Positions 1 through 8,428 of a stretch of DNA of 36,621 nucleotides are shown one piece after another. The notes under the pieces are model-generated. The model saw only the letters and a list, made by a program, of their open reading frames with translations. It had not been told where the DNA came from and did no database searches. How positions within the stretch are numbered: position 1 is the first letter of the stretch; each line of letters starts with the position of its first letter. The stretch covers positions 1 through 36,621 of the forward strand of contig JAJDWE010000060.1 of the NCBI GenBank assembly GCA_022825725.1, written 5' to 3'. This stretch comes from Gemmatimonadota bacterium. Lineage in GTDB: Bacteria > Gemmatimonadota > Gemmatimonadetes > Palauibacterales > Palauibacteraceae. A program made the translations under genes and the position numbers.

Positions 1-351
1 CCGCCACGGTCCCTCAAGTTCGTAGAAATACCACCACGGGAGACCGTTCGTCGCCATGACGACGGCGGTGTCGGGCCCGAGCAGCGGCTGCATCGGTTCC
101 ACGATCCAGGGGACGGAATGTGCCTTGAGCGTGACGATCACATAGTCCTGAGGCCCCGCCTTCGACGGATCGTCCGTGCAGACCGGGTGCGCGACGCGCT
201 CCTCGCCGTCGATCAGTAGCCGCACGCCGTCTCGCTGCATCGCTTCCAGGTGGGGGCCGCGCGCGATGAGGGTGACGTCCCGACCCGCGAGGGAAAGCTG
301 CGCGCCGAGGTATCCCCCGATCGCGCCCGCCCCGTAGATGCAGATCCGCAT
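1..351 (-). CDS. 2-dehydropantoate 2-reductase-like protein (ApbA/PanE family), 3' part outside window
   Basis: The 117 visible N-terminal residues begin MRICIYGAGAIGGYLGAQLS, the Rossmann nucleotide-binding signature (GxGxxG) of ketopantoate reductases. A beta-alpha-beta pattern follows, including TLIARGPHLEAMQRDGVRL and VIVTLKAHSVPWIVEPMQP, as usual for PanE/ApbA. Members reduce ketopantoate with NADPH in pantothenate synthesis, but many paralogues act on other 2-oxo or 3-oxo acids, and the catalytic C-terminal domain is not visible here. The ATG lies 13 bases after the stop of the acyl-CoA synthetase gene upstream, so the two are probably cotranscribed. A panB-family gene lies about 16 kb away on the same strand in a different operon, so a link to pantothenate is possible but not shown. 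Family assignment is firm; the substrate is open. Confidence 0.85.
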   Translation of the reverse strand, partial: MRICIYGAGAIGGYLGAQLSLAGRDVTLIARGPHLEAMQRDGVRLLIDGEERVAHPVCTDDPSKAGPQDYVIVTLKAHSVPWIVEPMQPLLGPDTAVVMATNGLPWWYFYELEGPWR

Positions 352-364
352 CAGCCGCCGGCGG

Positions 365-1936
365 TCAGGCCAGGCCGAGCTTCTCGGCCATGCCGATGCG
401 CTGGAGCTTGCCGGTGGGGCCCTTGGGGATGTCGTCCATGATGAGAATCTTCCGCGGCACCTTGAAGTCGGCGAGGCGGTCCGCCGCGAACGCCCGGATC
501 TCCTCCGGCGTCGCCGTCATGCCCAGGCGGAGTACCGCCGCGGCCGCGATCTCCTCGCCCAGCTTGGGGTGCGGCATCGCAAACGCCACCACCTGGCGGA
601 TCGCGGGATGGTCGAGGATCGCCTCGTCGATCTCGCGCGGCGAGATCTTCTCCCCGCCGCGGTTGATGATCTCCTTCAGACGACCCGTGATCCTCAGGTA
701 TCCCTCGGCATCCATCACGCCCTGGTCGCCCGTGCGCAACCACCCGTCCGTGAAGGTCTCGGCGTTCGCGTCGGGGTTGTTCTCGTATCCCCGCGTGACG
801 TTCGCGCCGCGGATCACGATCTCGCCCACTTCGCCCGCCGGCAGGAGCTGCGGGCCCGCCTCGGCCATCACCGACACCTCGGGGCCGGCCGCGACGCCCA
901 CCGTCCCCGGCTTGCGCACCGCGGGGGGGAGCGGGTTGCTCGTCATCTGGTGTGCGGCCTCGGTCATGGCGTACGACTCGATGACCGGGACGCCGAACGT
1001 CGCCTCGAGTTCCGCCATCACCTGCGGCAGGAGGGGAGCCGAGGCCGAGCGGATGAAGCGGAGGCCGGCCCGTTCGATCACGTCCTGATTCCTTGGCGCA
1101 CGCACGAGGATCGCCTGGTGCATGGTGGGAACGGCCGAGTAGTAGGTCGGCCGCGCCTCATCGAGCCACGCATAGAAACGAAGCGCGTTGAAACCGGGCG
1201 TGGCGAAGATCGAGGCACCGACGCGGAGCGGGGCGAGGACCGCGGCGATCAGCCCGTGGATGTGGAACAGCGGCATCACGTTCAGACAACGGTCGTCGGC
1301 CGTGAGGCGCATCGTGTGCGCGACGTTGTCCGCCGATGCGCACACGTTCCGGTGGGAGAGCGGCACGATCTTGGGCCGGGACGTCGTCCCCGATGTATGG
1401 AGGATGAGGGCGACATCGTCCTCTTCCGCGAGCCCGCCCCGGAGGGCGTTCGCCGGCGGATTCCCATTCCCGGAGCCCTCGCTGCCCGACCCGTCCCCGC
1501 CGGTGCGCGACCGCGCCAGGTGGAAGGTCCCGGCCGGCGCCTCCGGGTCGACACACAGCTCGAGAATCGCGATCCCCCGTTCCACGGCCGCGGCCCGCGC
1601 CGACGAGTCGCTCCCGAATTCCAGGATGACCGCCTTCGCGTCGAGATCCGAGAGATAGAACTCGTATTCCGTCTGCCGGTAGACGGGGTTCAGCGGCGCA
1701 GCCGTGGCCGCGCACGCCACGGAGACGAAGGCGGAGGCCATCTCGGGCCCGTTCGGGAGGACGATCGCCACGCGGTCGTTTCGCCCGATGCCGAACCGAT
1801 TGAGGGCGCTCACGGTCGTTTCGATCTGTCGGCGCAGGCCCGCGAAGTCGAGCGGATCGCGGCCGGGGGCGTCGATGGCGGGACTCTCCCCCGAACCGCC
1901 CGCGAGCAGTTCCCAGACGGTGACGGTATCCGGCAT
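365..1936 (-). CDS. AMP-dependent acyl-CoA synthetase (Pcs60/oxalyl-CoA synthetase-like)
   Basis: A 523-residue adenylate-forming ligase that would activate a carboxylic acid to its acyl-AMP and then the CoA thioester. The nucleotide-binding loop is visible as ILHTSGTTSRPKIVPLSHRN (about residues 178-197). Also visible are the A5-type motif ESYAMTEAAHQM, the hinge region GWLRTGDQGVMDAEGYLRIT followed by GRLKEIINRGGEKISP, and the C-terminal catalytic lysine in PKGPTGKLQR. The N-terminal text (LNRFGIGRNDRVAIVLPNG, PLNPVYRQTEYEFYLSDL) and the VMPLFHIHGL stretch resemble the Pcs60/AAE3 group, which includes oxalyl-CoA synthetases, but I cannot fix the substrate. Length is normal and the protein has no signal peptide, so it is cytoplasmic. 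It is the first gene before the PanE-like gene at the window edge. Confidence 0.9.
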   Translation of the reverse strand: MPDTVTVWELLAGGSGESPAIDAPGRDPLDFAGLRRQIETTVSALNRFGIGRNDRVAIVLPNGPEMASAFVSVACAATAAPLNPVYRQTEYEFYLSDLDAKAVILEFGSDSSARAAAVERGIAILELCVDPEAPAGTFHLARSRTGGDGSGSEGSGNGNPPANALRGGLAEEDDVALILHTSGTTSRPKIVPLSHRNVCASADNVAHTMRLTADDRCLNVMPLFHIHGLIAAVLAPLRVGASIFATPGFNALRFYAWLDEARPTYYSAVPTMHQAILVRAPRNQDVIERAGLRFIRSASAPLLPQVMAELEATFGVPVIESYAMTEAAHQMTSNPLPPAVRKPGTVGVAAGPEVSVMAEAGPQLLPAGEVGEIVIRGANVTRGYENNPDANAETFTDGWLRTGDQGVMDAEGYLRITGRLKEIINRGGEKISPREIDEAILDHPAIRQVVAFAMPHPKLGEEIAAAAVLRLGMTATPEEIRAFAADRLADFKVPRKILIMDDIPKGPTGKLQRIGMAEKLGLA

Positions 1937-2009
1937 GGTCAGGTCAGGCCGGCCTGATGTCGCCGGTCTTGGTTGAGGGTTCTCGGCACGGGCAGCCGAC
2001 CGCGTGTCG

Positions 2010-3770
2010 TCAGCAGGAGACGCAGCGGTGGTTGTTCTTCGCCCCCAGACTCTCGAGGAGGGCGATCGTCTCGGGGAACGGCTGCACCCGCTGCACCGGC
2101 CCGTTGGCCAGGTCCACCGTCGTCTGGCCGTTGCGGGCCACGAGCGTCACGTCAGCGCCCTGTTCGACGAGATAGAGGATCATCTCGTTGTCGCCGCGCG
2201 AGGCGGCGTGGTGGGCCGGCGTGTAGCCGTTGTGGTCGCGCGCGTTCACGTCGGCGCCGAGTTCCTCGACGAGGAACTTCATCGCCGGAAGCCAGCCGTC
2301 CGGCACGTGGCGGTGCGAGTTGCCGGCGAAGCCCTGCCCGTAGCCGACGCCGGCCGCCGCATGGATGGGGTGGACGGCGGGTCCGCCGACGGGGATCGGG
2401 TCGAGGCCGGAGTGATCGATGTTGTCTCCGCCACGGCCGTAACGCCTCGCCGGCACCTTCGCCGTCGGCGTCGCGGGATCTGCCCCGTACTCCAGGAGCA
2501 GCTTCATGGCTTCGATGTCGAGCGCGTGCGCGGCCCTCCAGAAGGGCGTGGCGCCGGTGCGGTCGACGCCGAGCAGGTCCCGGTTATACGTCGTGAACCA
2601 GAGAGACTTCTTCAGCCGCGGATTCGGGTCGACGCCCGCTTCGAGCAGCGTGCGCATCACGTCGAGGTACGACCACTGCTGCTGGTGGACATCCGTGGGC
2701 TGCGGATGCCGCGCCTTCGGCGCCCAGTGCATGTTGAGCGCCGCGTAGAGCGGCGTGGCGCCGGCGTCGCTCGCCAGGTTGGGGTCGGCGCCGCGCGCGA
2801 AGAGTTCCATCGCGAGATCGAAATGTCCGTTGATCATCGCGATGAGCAGCGGGGTCGTGTCGTCCGCGGCGCTCCGCTGGTCGATGTCCGCGCCCTTGTC
2901 GAGCAGGATCAGCGCCGCGTCGCGGTGGCCTTCGCGGGCCGCGAGCAGGAGCGCAGTCAGCCCCCCGTGCGTGCCGACGAGGTCGGCGTAGTTGCCCAGG
3001 CAGCCGGAACAGGTGGGCTCCTCGGGGTCCTCGAGCCGCACGGCCTGGAGGCCGGGGCCGGGCCCGGCGGTCGGCCTGGGGGCGGCTTCGCGCTGCGACG
3101 GGACCGGCGGCGCGCGGCCCGCCCGGAGCGCGGCCACGCGGGCATTGCGTTCGCGGCGGTCGAGCTGGTCCCACGCGTCCCGGGCGACGATGTCGAGCAC
3201 GTACGCCGTGAGCGAGGCGTCGGCCCCCGCGTCGATGAGGGCACTCACCGAGCCGGCCCGGCCCGCCGCCGCGGCGAACATGAGTGGCGTCTGGCCCCAT
3301 TCGGGCTCACGGGCGTCCGCATCGGCACCGTGGCGCAGCAGCGCCTCGACCGCCTCCGGCGACCCGGCCGAGGCCGCGAAGTGCAGCGCGGTCGCGCCGG
3401 TCGAGGTCGCCGCGTCCGCGTCCGCTCCCGCTTTCAGCAGCGCCCCTACAAGCAGACCGTGCGCCGCCCGGCTCGCCACGTGGAGCGGCGTGTGCCCGCC
3501 CAGCCGCGTGCCCGCCTCGAGGTCCGCGCCCGCGTCGATCAGCACCCCGGCCACGTCGAGCCGCCCCTTCATCGCGGCCCAGTGGAGTGCCGTCATGCCG
3601 TCGCCCAGGGCGCCGTTCACGTCCTCGCCCGCGGCGATCAGCGACCGCACGGCGTCCAGATCGCCGCGCATGGCCGCGTCGGCCACCGGAGCATCCGGCC
3701 CGGCCGGCGGCGCCGCCCCGAGCGCGAGCAGCGCCGCGCCCGCGAAGACGATCGATCGCGCGCGCCGCAT
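2010..3770 (-). CDS. Exported ankyrin-repeat protein
   Basis: A 586-residue protein starting MRRARSIVFAGAALLALGAA, a Sec-type signal peptide. It is followed by ankyrin repeats across most of its length, for example DGMTALHWAAMKGRLDVAGV, GATALHFAASAGSPEAVEAL, TPLLIAMINGHFDLAMELF and GYTPAHHAASRGDNEMILYL. A less regular middle section (about residues 185-250) holds a CSGC pair. Ankyrin repeats mediate protein-protein contacts; no catalytic domain is seen. The start is taken at 3770 because the frame upstream is only the shadow of the neighbouring DUF1552 gene, and because its ATG shares one base with that gene's TGA (TGATG), which implies translational coupling. It is the last gene of the DUF1592-DUF1552-ankyrin operon, so it probably works with them in the periplasm. 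The stop is preceded by a cysteine (RCVSC). Confidence 0.88.
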   Translation of the reverse strand: MRRARSIVFAGAALLALGAAPPAGPDAPVADAAMRGDLDAVRSLIAAGEDVNGALGDGMTALHWAAMKGRLDVAGVLIDAGADLEAGTRLGGHTPLHVASRAAHGLLVGALLKAGADADAATSTGATALHFAASAGSPEAVEALLRHGADADAREPEWGQTPLMFAAAAGRAGSVSALIDAGADASLTAYVLDIVARDAWDQLDRRERNARVAALRAGRAPPVPSQREAAPRPTAGPGPGLQAVRLEDPEEPTCSGCLGNYADLVGTHGGLTALLLAAREGHRDAALILLDKGADIDQRSAADDTTPLLIAMINGHFDLAMELFARGADPNLASDAGATPLYAALNMHWAPKARHPQPTDVHQQQWSYLDVMRTLLEAGVDPNPRLKKSLWFTTYNRDLLGVDRTGATPFWRAAHALDIEAMKLLLEYGADPATPTAKVPARRYGRGGDNIDHSGLDPIPVGGPAVHPIHAAAGVGYGQGFAGNSHRHVPDGWLPAMKFLVEELGADVNARDHNGYTPAHHAASRGDNEMILYLVEQGADVTLVARNGQTTVDLANGPVQRVQPFPETIALLESLGAKNNHRCVSC

Positions 3771-5161
3771 CAGTCCGCCGCCTCGGCGAAGGAGAACGAC
3801 CCGGTGCTGTTCCCGAAGCTCGTCATGTCGTCCATCCCGAGCCGGTGCATGAGGCTCAGCATCACGTTCGCCATCGGCGTCCCCGGCGCGGCCCGCAGGT
3901 GCAGGTTGCCCTCCATCCTCCCGTGTGCGCCGCCCACCACGAAGAGCGGGCACCGCTTGTGGTTGTGCACGTTCGGATCCCCCATCGGCGACCCGTAGAC
4001 GATCATCGTCTTGTCGAGCAGGTGCGTGTCCCCCTCCATCGACTCCTTCAGCCGGTCGAGGAAGTACGGGACGAGCCCGACGTGGTAGCGGTTGATCTGC
4101 GCGAAGTCCGTGATGTTGTTCTCGTTGTCGCCGTGGTGCGACGCCGGGTGGAAGCCGTTGTCGATCCCGCTCTCCGGGTAGACCCGCCCCGACGCGTCCC
4201 GTCCCATCTTGAACGAGAACACGCGCGTCATGTCCGCCTGGAAGGCGAGCGCCTGCAGGTCGAACATCAGCTTCACGTGCTCGTCGAACGAATCGGGCAC
4301 GCCCGCCGGCGCCTCCGGAAGATCCCGGTTCTCGCCGGACTCGTTGCGCGCCACGACCCGCTGGATGCGGCGCTCGATCTCCCGCACGTTCTCCAGGTAG
4401 CGGTCCATGCGCTGCCGGTCGGACGGATCGAGCCGCCCCTTGAGGCTCGCGACCTCGCCGGTGAGGAAGTCGAGGATGCTGACGCTCGAGCGCTGCCGCG
4501 CCGCGCGCGCCTCCGGCGTTCCGCCCGCTCCGAAGAGCTGGTCGAACGCGACCCGCGGATCCCGGATCATCGGAAGCGGCTGCGTCGGCGACGACCAGCT
4601 GATCGTGTCCGTGTAGACGCACGCGTACCCGTATGCGCAGCCCCCCGCCTGGTCGACGTTCTCGATGCAGAGCTGCATCGACGGGATCGGCGTGTCCTGC
4701 CCGAACCGGTTCGCGTACAGCTGGTCCATCGAGGTTCCCACAAAGACGTCCGAACTCTCGGTCTGTTTCGGATGCGCCTGCGTGAGGAACGTCGCGCTCG
4801 ACCGGAAGTGGTCGCCCCCGATTTCCTTCGGCTGCCTGGCTTCGGCCGGCTCGACGTCCGTATCGCTGATGATCGTGAGAAGATCCCGGTACGGCTCGAG
4901 CGAACTCAACGCGGTCGGCGACAGGTCGAACGCCCGGCCCGTCGCCGCGGGAGACCAGTAGTTCTGCGCCGCCCCGAACCCGCTGCTCCCCGCCGAGCCA
5001 TGCACCATCTCGATGCAGACGAGCCGCGTCGGATCCGCGACCTCGCGCGCCCACAGCCGGCCCGCCGGCACCATCGCATCGAGCAGCGGCAGAGCGACGG
5101 TCGCCCCCGCGCCCCGAAGGAACGTGCGGCGAGAGAGGTGTTTCCCTGTGATGAACTCCAT
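3770..5161 (-). CDS. DUF1552 protein, Tat-exported
   Basis: A 463-residue protein starting MEFITGKHLSRRTFLRGAGA, with a clear twin-arginine export motif (RRTFLRG) followed by a hydrophobic stretch ending near AMVPAGRLWA. The body matches the DUF1552 family seen in Planctomycetes, Acidobacteria and Gemmatimonadota: SPTALSSLEPYRDLLTIISD, a HPKQTESSDVFVGTSMDQLYA-type segment, and near the end FHPASHHGDNENN and LLDKTMIVYGSPMGDPN. The biochemical function of DUF1552 is not established; the histidine-rich parts resemble alkaline-phosphatase-fold (DUF1501-like) proteins, which is inference. The ATG at 5161 overlaps the upstream TGA by one base (TGATG), and the stop does the same with the ankyrin gene, so the three are translationally coupled. 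The longer open frame upstream of 5161 is shadow of the DUF1592 gene. Confidence 0.9.
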   Translation of the reverse strand: MEFITGKHLSRRTFLRGAGATVALPLLDAMVPAGRLWAREVADPTRLVCIEMVHGSAGSSGFGAAQNYWSPAATGRAFDLSPTALSSLEPYRDLLTIISDTDVEPAEARQPKEIGGDHFRSSATFLTQAHPKQTESSDVFVGTSMDQLYANRFGQDTPIPSMQLCIENVDQAGGCAYGYACVYTDTISWSSPTQPLPMIRDPRVAFDQLFGAGGTPEARAARQRSSVSILDFLTGEVASLKGRLDPSDRQRMDRYLENVREIERRIQRVVARNESGENRDLPEAPAGVPDSFDEHVKLMFDLQALAFQADMTRVFSFKMGRDASGRVYPESGIDNGFHPASHHGDNENNITDFAQINRYHVGLVPYFLDRLKESMEGDTHLLDKTMIVYGSPMGDPNVHNHKRCPLFVVGGAHGRMEGNLHLRAAPGTPMANVMLSLMHRLGMDDMTSFGNSTGSFSFAEAAD

Positions 5162-7665
5162 CAGTCCTCCCGGGATTCCGCTTGCATGTCGTCGACCACG
5201 GCCTCGGTCCCCTTCAACCGGAAGGCCGGGCTGTTGACCACGCCGAGGATGAACGCGGACATGCGGTGGTCCTGTTCGGCGGCCTGCCGCGCGATGGACC
5301 GCACGGTCGGCATGTCGTAGTACTCGACCCGCCGGCCCAGCGCGTAGGCGAGCAGGTTCTCCGTGAACGCGCGCACGAGCGGCACCGGCCGGGCGAGAAG
5401 CGCCGCGCGCAGATCCGCCGCGCTCGTCACCGGCGTGCCATCGTAGAGTTCGCCCTGCGCCTCGATCGGGCTCCCGCTGTCCTTGATGCGCCGCGCCCCC
5501 GTCCCGTCGAAGTACTCCAGCGCGAGACCGATCGGGTCGATCACGCGGTGGCACGAACGGCAGGCCGGGCTCGCGCGGTGCATCTCCAGCCGCTCCCGCA
5601 CCGTGAGCAGGCGGCCCTCCTCGGCCTCCGGCGTCGCCTCCAGATCGGAGACATCCGGCGGGGGCGGAGGCGGGGGCGTCCCCAGCAGCACCTCCATCAC
5701 CCACTTCCCTCGCAGCACCGGAGACGTCCGGCTCGCGTGCGAGGTGAGGGTGAGGACGCTGCCGTGCCCCAGCACGCCGCGGCGCTCCGGTTCAAGGATC
5801 TCGATCCTGCGGAAATCCGTTCCCGTCACGCCGGGAATCCCGTAGTGCCGCGCCAGGCGCTCGTTCACGAACGTGTAATCGGCCGTCAGGAGTTCGAGCA
5901 GGCTCCGGTCTTCCTGCACCAGCGTGTGGAAGAGCAGTTCCGTCTCGCGGTGCATCGCCTCCTTGAGCTGCTGGTCGAAGTCCGGATAGAGGCGGACATC
6001 GGGGTTCATGCCCTCGAGGTCCTGCAGCCGGAACCACTGTCCCGCGAAACGCGTGGCCAGCGCCTCGGCGCGCGGATCCGCCAGCATGCGGCGCACCTGC
6101 GCGTCGAGCACCGCCGGGGCGGAGAGCCGGCCCTCCGCGGCGACCTCAAGCAGTTCGTCGTCGGGGCCCGTGGCCCAGAGGAAGAAGGAGAGCCGCGAGG
6201 CTAGATCGTAGTCGTCCAGCGCGTACACCCCGTCCGCTTCGCGCGCGGGACGTTCCTCGAACCGGAAGACGAAGTGCGGGCTGGCGAGAATCCCCTCGAG
6301 CGCGAGCCGGATCCCCTCCTCGAACCCGCCCGCTCCCGCCCCGGCGCCGTACAGATTCATGAGCGCGGCGAGGTTGTCGTCCGTCAGCGGCCGGCGGTAG
6401 GCCCTCGTCCCCAGCCGCGAGAGGATCGTTTCCGCGCACCGGGCCTCTTCCTCCGGCGTTGAGGGGCGGCACGAGAACACGCGCTCGCGGCTCGGCGTGG
6501 ACGAGACCCCCGCCGGAGCGAAGGGCCCCGTCACCGCGAGGTCCCGCAGGTGCGGCAGCGTCGTGAACCCGTATGCGTCCGTGATGCTCGTGCTCGCGAT
6601 CGACCAGTCGTGCGGCGACATCAGGTCCTGCGACGGCCCCTCGAAGGTGCGGATGAAGGCGGCCGCCACCCGGTGGGGCCCCGCCTCGATGAAGACGGGA
6701 TCCGTCCGGAGGTTCACGCCGTCGGGATCGGAGACGTGCATCCAGCGGTCGATGTCGAGGAGCGCGACCCGTTCGCCGTCGATCGAGATCTCGATCCGTT
6801 CGGGCTCATCGGTCGTGTGCAGGGCGCCCTTCCCGTTCCCGAACAGGGCGCCGGTCGTCTCGTGATGGAAGGAGACGCGGAAGGCGTACTCCCCGTCGGC
6901 CGGGAAGTTGTGGTCCACTGCGACGCCGCCCCGGCTCCCGTACGGCGTGCCCTCGACGTGCTCCGCCTGGGAGGTCCAGCGCGACACCCGGAACGTCGCC
7001 TCGCTCGGCGTGACCTCCGGGTCGCCGACCGCGAGTCGGCTGATCTCGCTCGCCGCGCGCAGATACCCGTCCATGAGCGTCGGGGAGAGCAACTGGACGT
7101 CGGCGATGTTGTCGAAGTTCGCGCTCTTCGTATCCAGCGGCAGATAGTCGCCGGCGTCGATGTCCAGGTCGAGGAGATCGTAGATGGAGCGCGAATACTC
7201 GGCCCGGTTCAGCCGCTGGAAGGTCCGCCGTCCCGGGTTCGGGCTCGCCTCCCACGCCGCGTCGAGGCGGGACTCGAGGACGGCCGCGAGCGTCCGCAGG
7301 CTGTCGGGAGTCGGCCGGCGCACGCCGACGGGCGGCATCATCCCGGCCCGCAGCTTCCGCACCATCCGCTCCGCGATCACCGCGTTGTCGGAGGCCGAGG
7401 TCACCTCGAAGGTCTCGAGCGACATGCCCCCGCTGACCCGCCGCGGGTTGTGGCAGCGCATGCACGTCCCGGCGACGACGCTCTGCGCGACTTCGACGGA
7501 GAGCGTGTCGACGGCGGGGGCCGATGTCGGTGCCGTCAGCCGTGGGATCGGCTCGGGCCAACTGGCCGGGGGATGCGCGGCTCCCCGTACGCCGTCGGCC
7601 TCTTGACCGACGGCTGGACTCGGGAGAACACCCGCTGCGACCAGCAGCAGAAGCGATGTTCGCAT
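5161..7665 (-). CDS. Secreted DUF1592-type multidomain protein with c-type haem motifs (PSD1/DUF1587/1595/1592/1588/1585)
   Basis: An 834-residue protein beginning MRTSLLLLVAAGVLPSPAVG, a Sec signal peptide. A haem-binding CMRCH motif sits at residues 68-72 (planctomycete cytochrome C-like). A DUF1587 stretch follows (RRTFQRLNRAEYSRSIYDLL), then a carbohydrate-binding-like middle part, the DUF1595/1592 region (RRPLTDDNLAALMNLYG, ASRLSFFLWATGPDDELL), DUF1588 (SHASRTSPVLRGKWVMEVLL and a run of prolines) and C-terminal DUF1585 with a second CRSCH motif (SPACRSCHRVIDPIG). The start at 7665 has a good ribosome site (GGAAGAGG, 8 bases before) and removes 11 residues of non-signal sequence. It heads the operon with the DUF1552 and ankyrin genes. 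Known family context suggests periplasmic redox or polymer-related work; the exact reaction is unknown. Confidence 0.93.
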   Translation of the reverse strand: MRTSLLLLVAAGVLPSPAVGQEADGVRGAAHPPASWPEPIPRLTAPTSAPAVDTLSVEVAQSVVAGTCMRCHNPRRVSGGMSLETFEVTSASDNAVIAERMVRKLRAGMMPPVGVRRPTPDSLRTLAAVLESRLDAAWEASPNPGRRTFQRLNRAEYSRSIYDLLDLDIDAGDYLPLDTKSANFDNIADVQLLSPTLMDGYLRAASEISRLAVGDPEVTPSEATFRVSRWTSQAEHVEGTPYGSRGGVAVDHNFPADGEYAFRVSFHHETTGALFGNGKGALHTTDEPERIEISIDGERVALLDIDRWMHVSDPDGVNLRTDPVFIEAGPHRVAAAFIRTFEGPSQDLMSPHDWSIASTSITDAYGFTTLPHLRDLAVTGPFAPAGVSSTPSRERVFSCRPSTPEEEARCAETILSRLGTRAYRRPLTDDNLAALMNLYGAGAGAGGFEEGIRLALEGILASPHFVFRFEERPAREADGVYALDDYDLASRLSFFLWATGPDDELLEVAAEGRLSAPAVLDAQVRRMLADPRAEALATRFAGQWFRLQDLEGMNPDVRLYPDFDQQLKEAMHRETELLFHTLVQEDRSLLELLTADYTFVNERLARHYGIPGVTGTDFRRIEILEPERRGVLGHGSVLTLTSHASRTSPVLRGKWVMEVLLGTPPPPPPPDVSDLEATPEAEEGRLLTVRERLEMHRASPACRSCHRVIDPIGLALEYFDGTGARRIKDSGSPIEAQGELYDGTPVTSAADLRAALLARPVPLVRAFTENLLAYALGRRVEYYDMPTVRSIARQAAEQDHRMSAFILGVVNSPAFRLKGTEAVVDDMQAESRED

Positions 7666-7771
7666 GGCCGAAGCCTCTTCCAGGCAGCCGCGTCGCACCC
7701 CGCAGGGCGCAAGAATACACCAACTGGAAAATGTACCATCGACGCAGATCGCCCGGCCAGCCGCAGTCCTC

Positions 7772-8428
7772 TCAGCTCCCGATCCGGAGGAGCAGCCAGA
7801 GGACGTCCGCCAGGAGGGAGAGCCCGATCCCCCACGCCGCCCCCACGATCAGGCGCTTCGCGCCGCGGATGCGGCAGTAGGCGACGCCGAGCAGCGCGTG
7901 GAAGGCCGTATCGAACACTCCCACCGATAGCACGTCGGCGGGGGAGTCCGGGAACTCGGAAAAAGCGATCGTCGTCGCGTCGGCCTCCGGCGAGAACATT
8001 GCGCCGGGATCCGGCAGCAGGGTCGCCATGGCCCCGGAGGGCTCCACTCCACCCGCAGCGAGGGCGATTCGAAGTGCGTGCCCGGCGAGCAGGATGTACC
8101 CGGCGTGGACCGTGAGGCTGAAGAACTGCCGGAACGACGCCGGTCTCCCCGGGGTGAGTCGGGACACCACCAGGAGTACGCCCGCCAGCGCCACGAAGTA
8201 CGGGGTGGTGACAAGAAGCTCCCGCGCCAGGGCAACGACGACGTGCCCTGCAACGATCAAGGGGACGGCGAAGGCCGGCGCGTACACCAGCGCGGCAATG
8301 CCGTGCTCATGGTGGGCCAGCCCGGCCCCCACCCACAGGCACGCACTCATAAGGGCGTACGCGAGCAGCGGGCGCTTCCACACCGGCTCTTCCGCCAAGG
8401 CATCGAACAGGGACAGAATACGGGTCAC
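7772..8428 (-). CDS. Polytopic membrane protein, YIP1-like
   Basis: A 218-residue protein starting with GTG (VTRILSLFDALAEEPVWKRP) and containing about five hydrophobic segments, for example LIVAGHVVVALARELLVTTP, YFVALAGVLLVVSRL, AGYILLAGHALRIALAAGG and LIVGAAWGIGLSLLADVLWL. The layout, an amphipathic N-terminus followed by five membrane helices, resembles bacterial YIP1 (Yip1 domain) proteins, whose role is poorly known. The GTG shares GTGA with the stop of the propeller lipoprotein gene upstream, so it is translationally coupled to it and is the last gene of the PadR module 1 operon. Longer starts up to 8662 would lie inside the propeller gene and encode low-complexity shadow sequence. Family confidence is moderate. 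Confidence 0.7.
   Translation of the reverse strand: MTRILSLFDALAEEPVWKRPLLAYALMSACLWVGAGLAHHEHGIAALVYAPAFAVPLIVAGHVVVALARELLVTTPYFVALAGVLLVVSRLTPGRPASFRQFFSLTVHAGYILLAGHALRIALAAGGVEPSGAMATLLPDPGAMFSPEADATTIAFSEFPDSPADVLSVGVFDTAFHALLGVAYCRIRGAKRLIVGAAWGIGLSLLADVLWLLLRIGS

Noticed and set aside
338-1957. Long plus-strand open frames opposite the acyl-CoA synthetase and in many other places
   Set aside because: High GC creates long antisense frames. They are rich in Arg and Pro, lack family motifs and lie opposite well-recognised genes.
2010-5054. One 1014-codon minus-strand frame
   Set aside because: It joins the ankyrin gene to an out-of-frame reading of the DUF1552 gene. Only the part after 3770 has protein-like sequence and a signal peptide.
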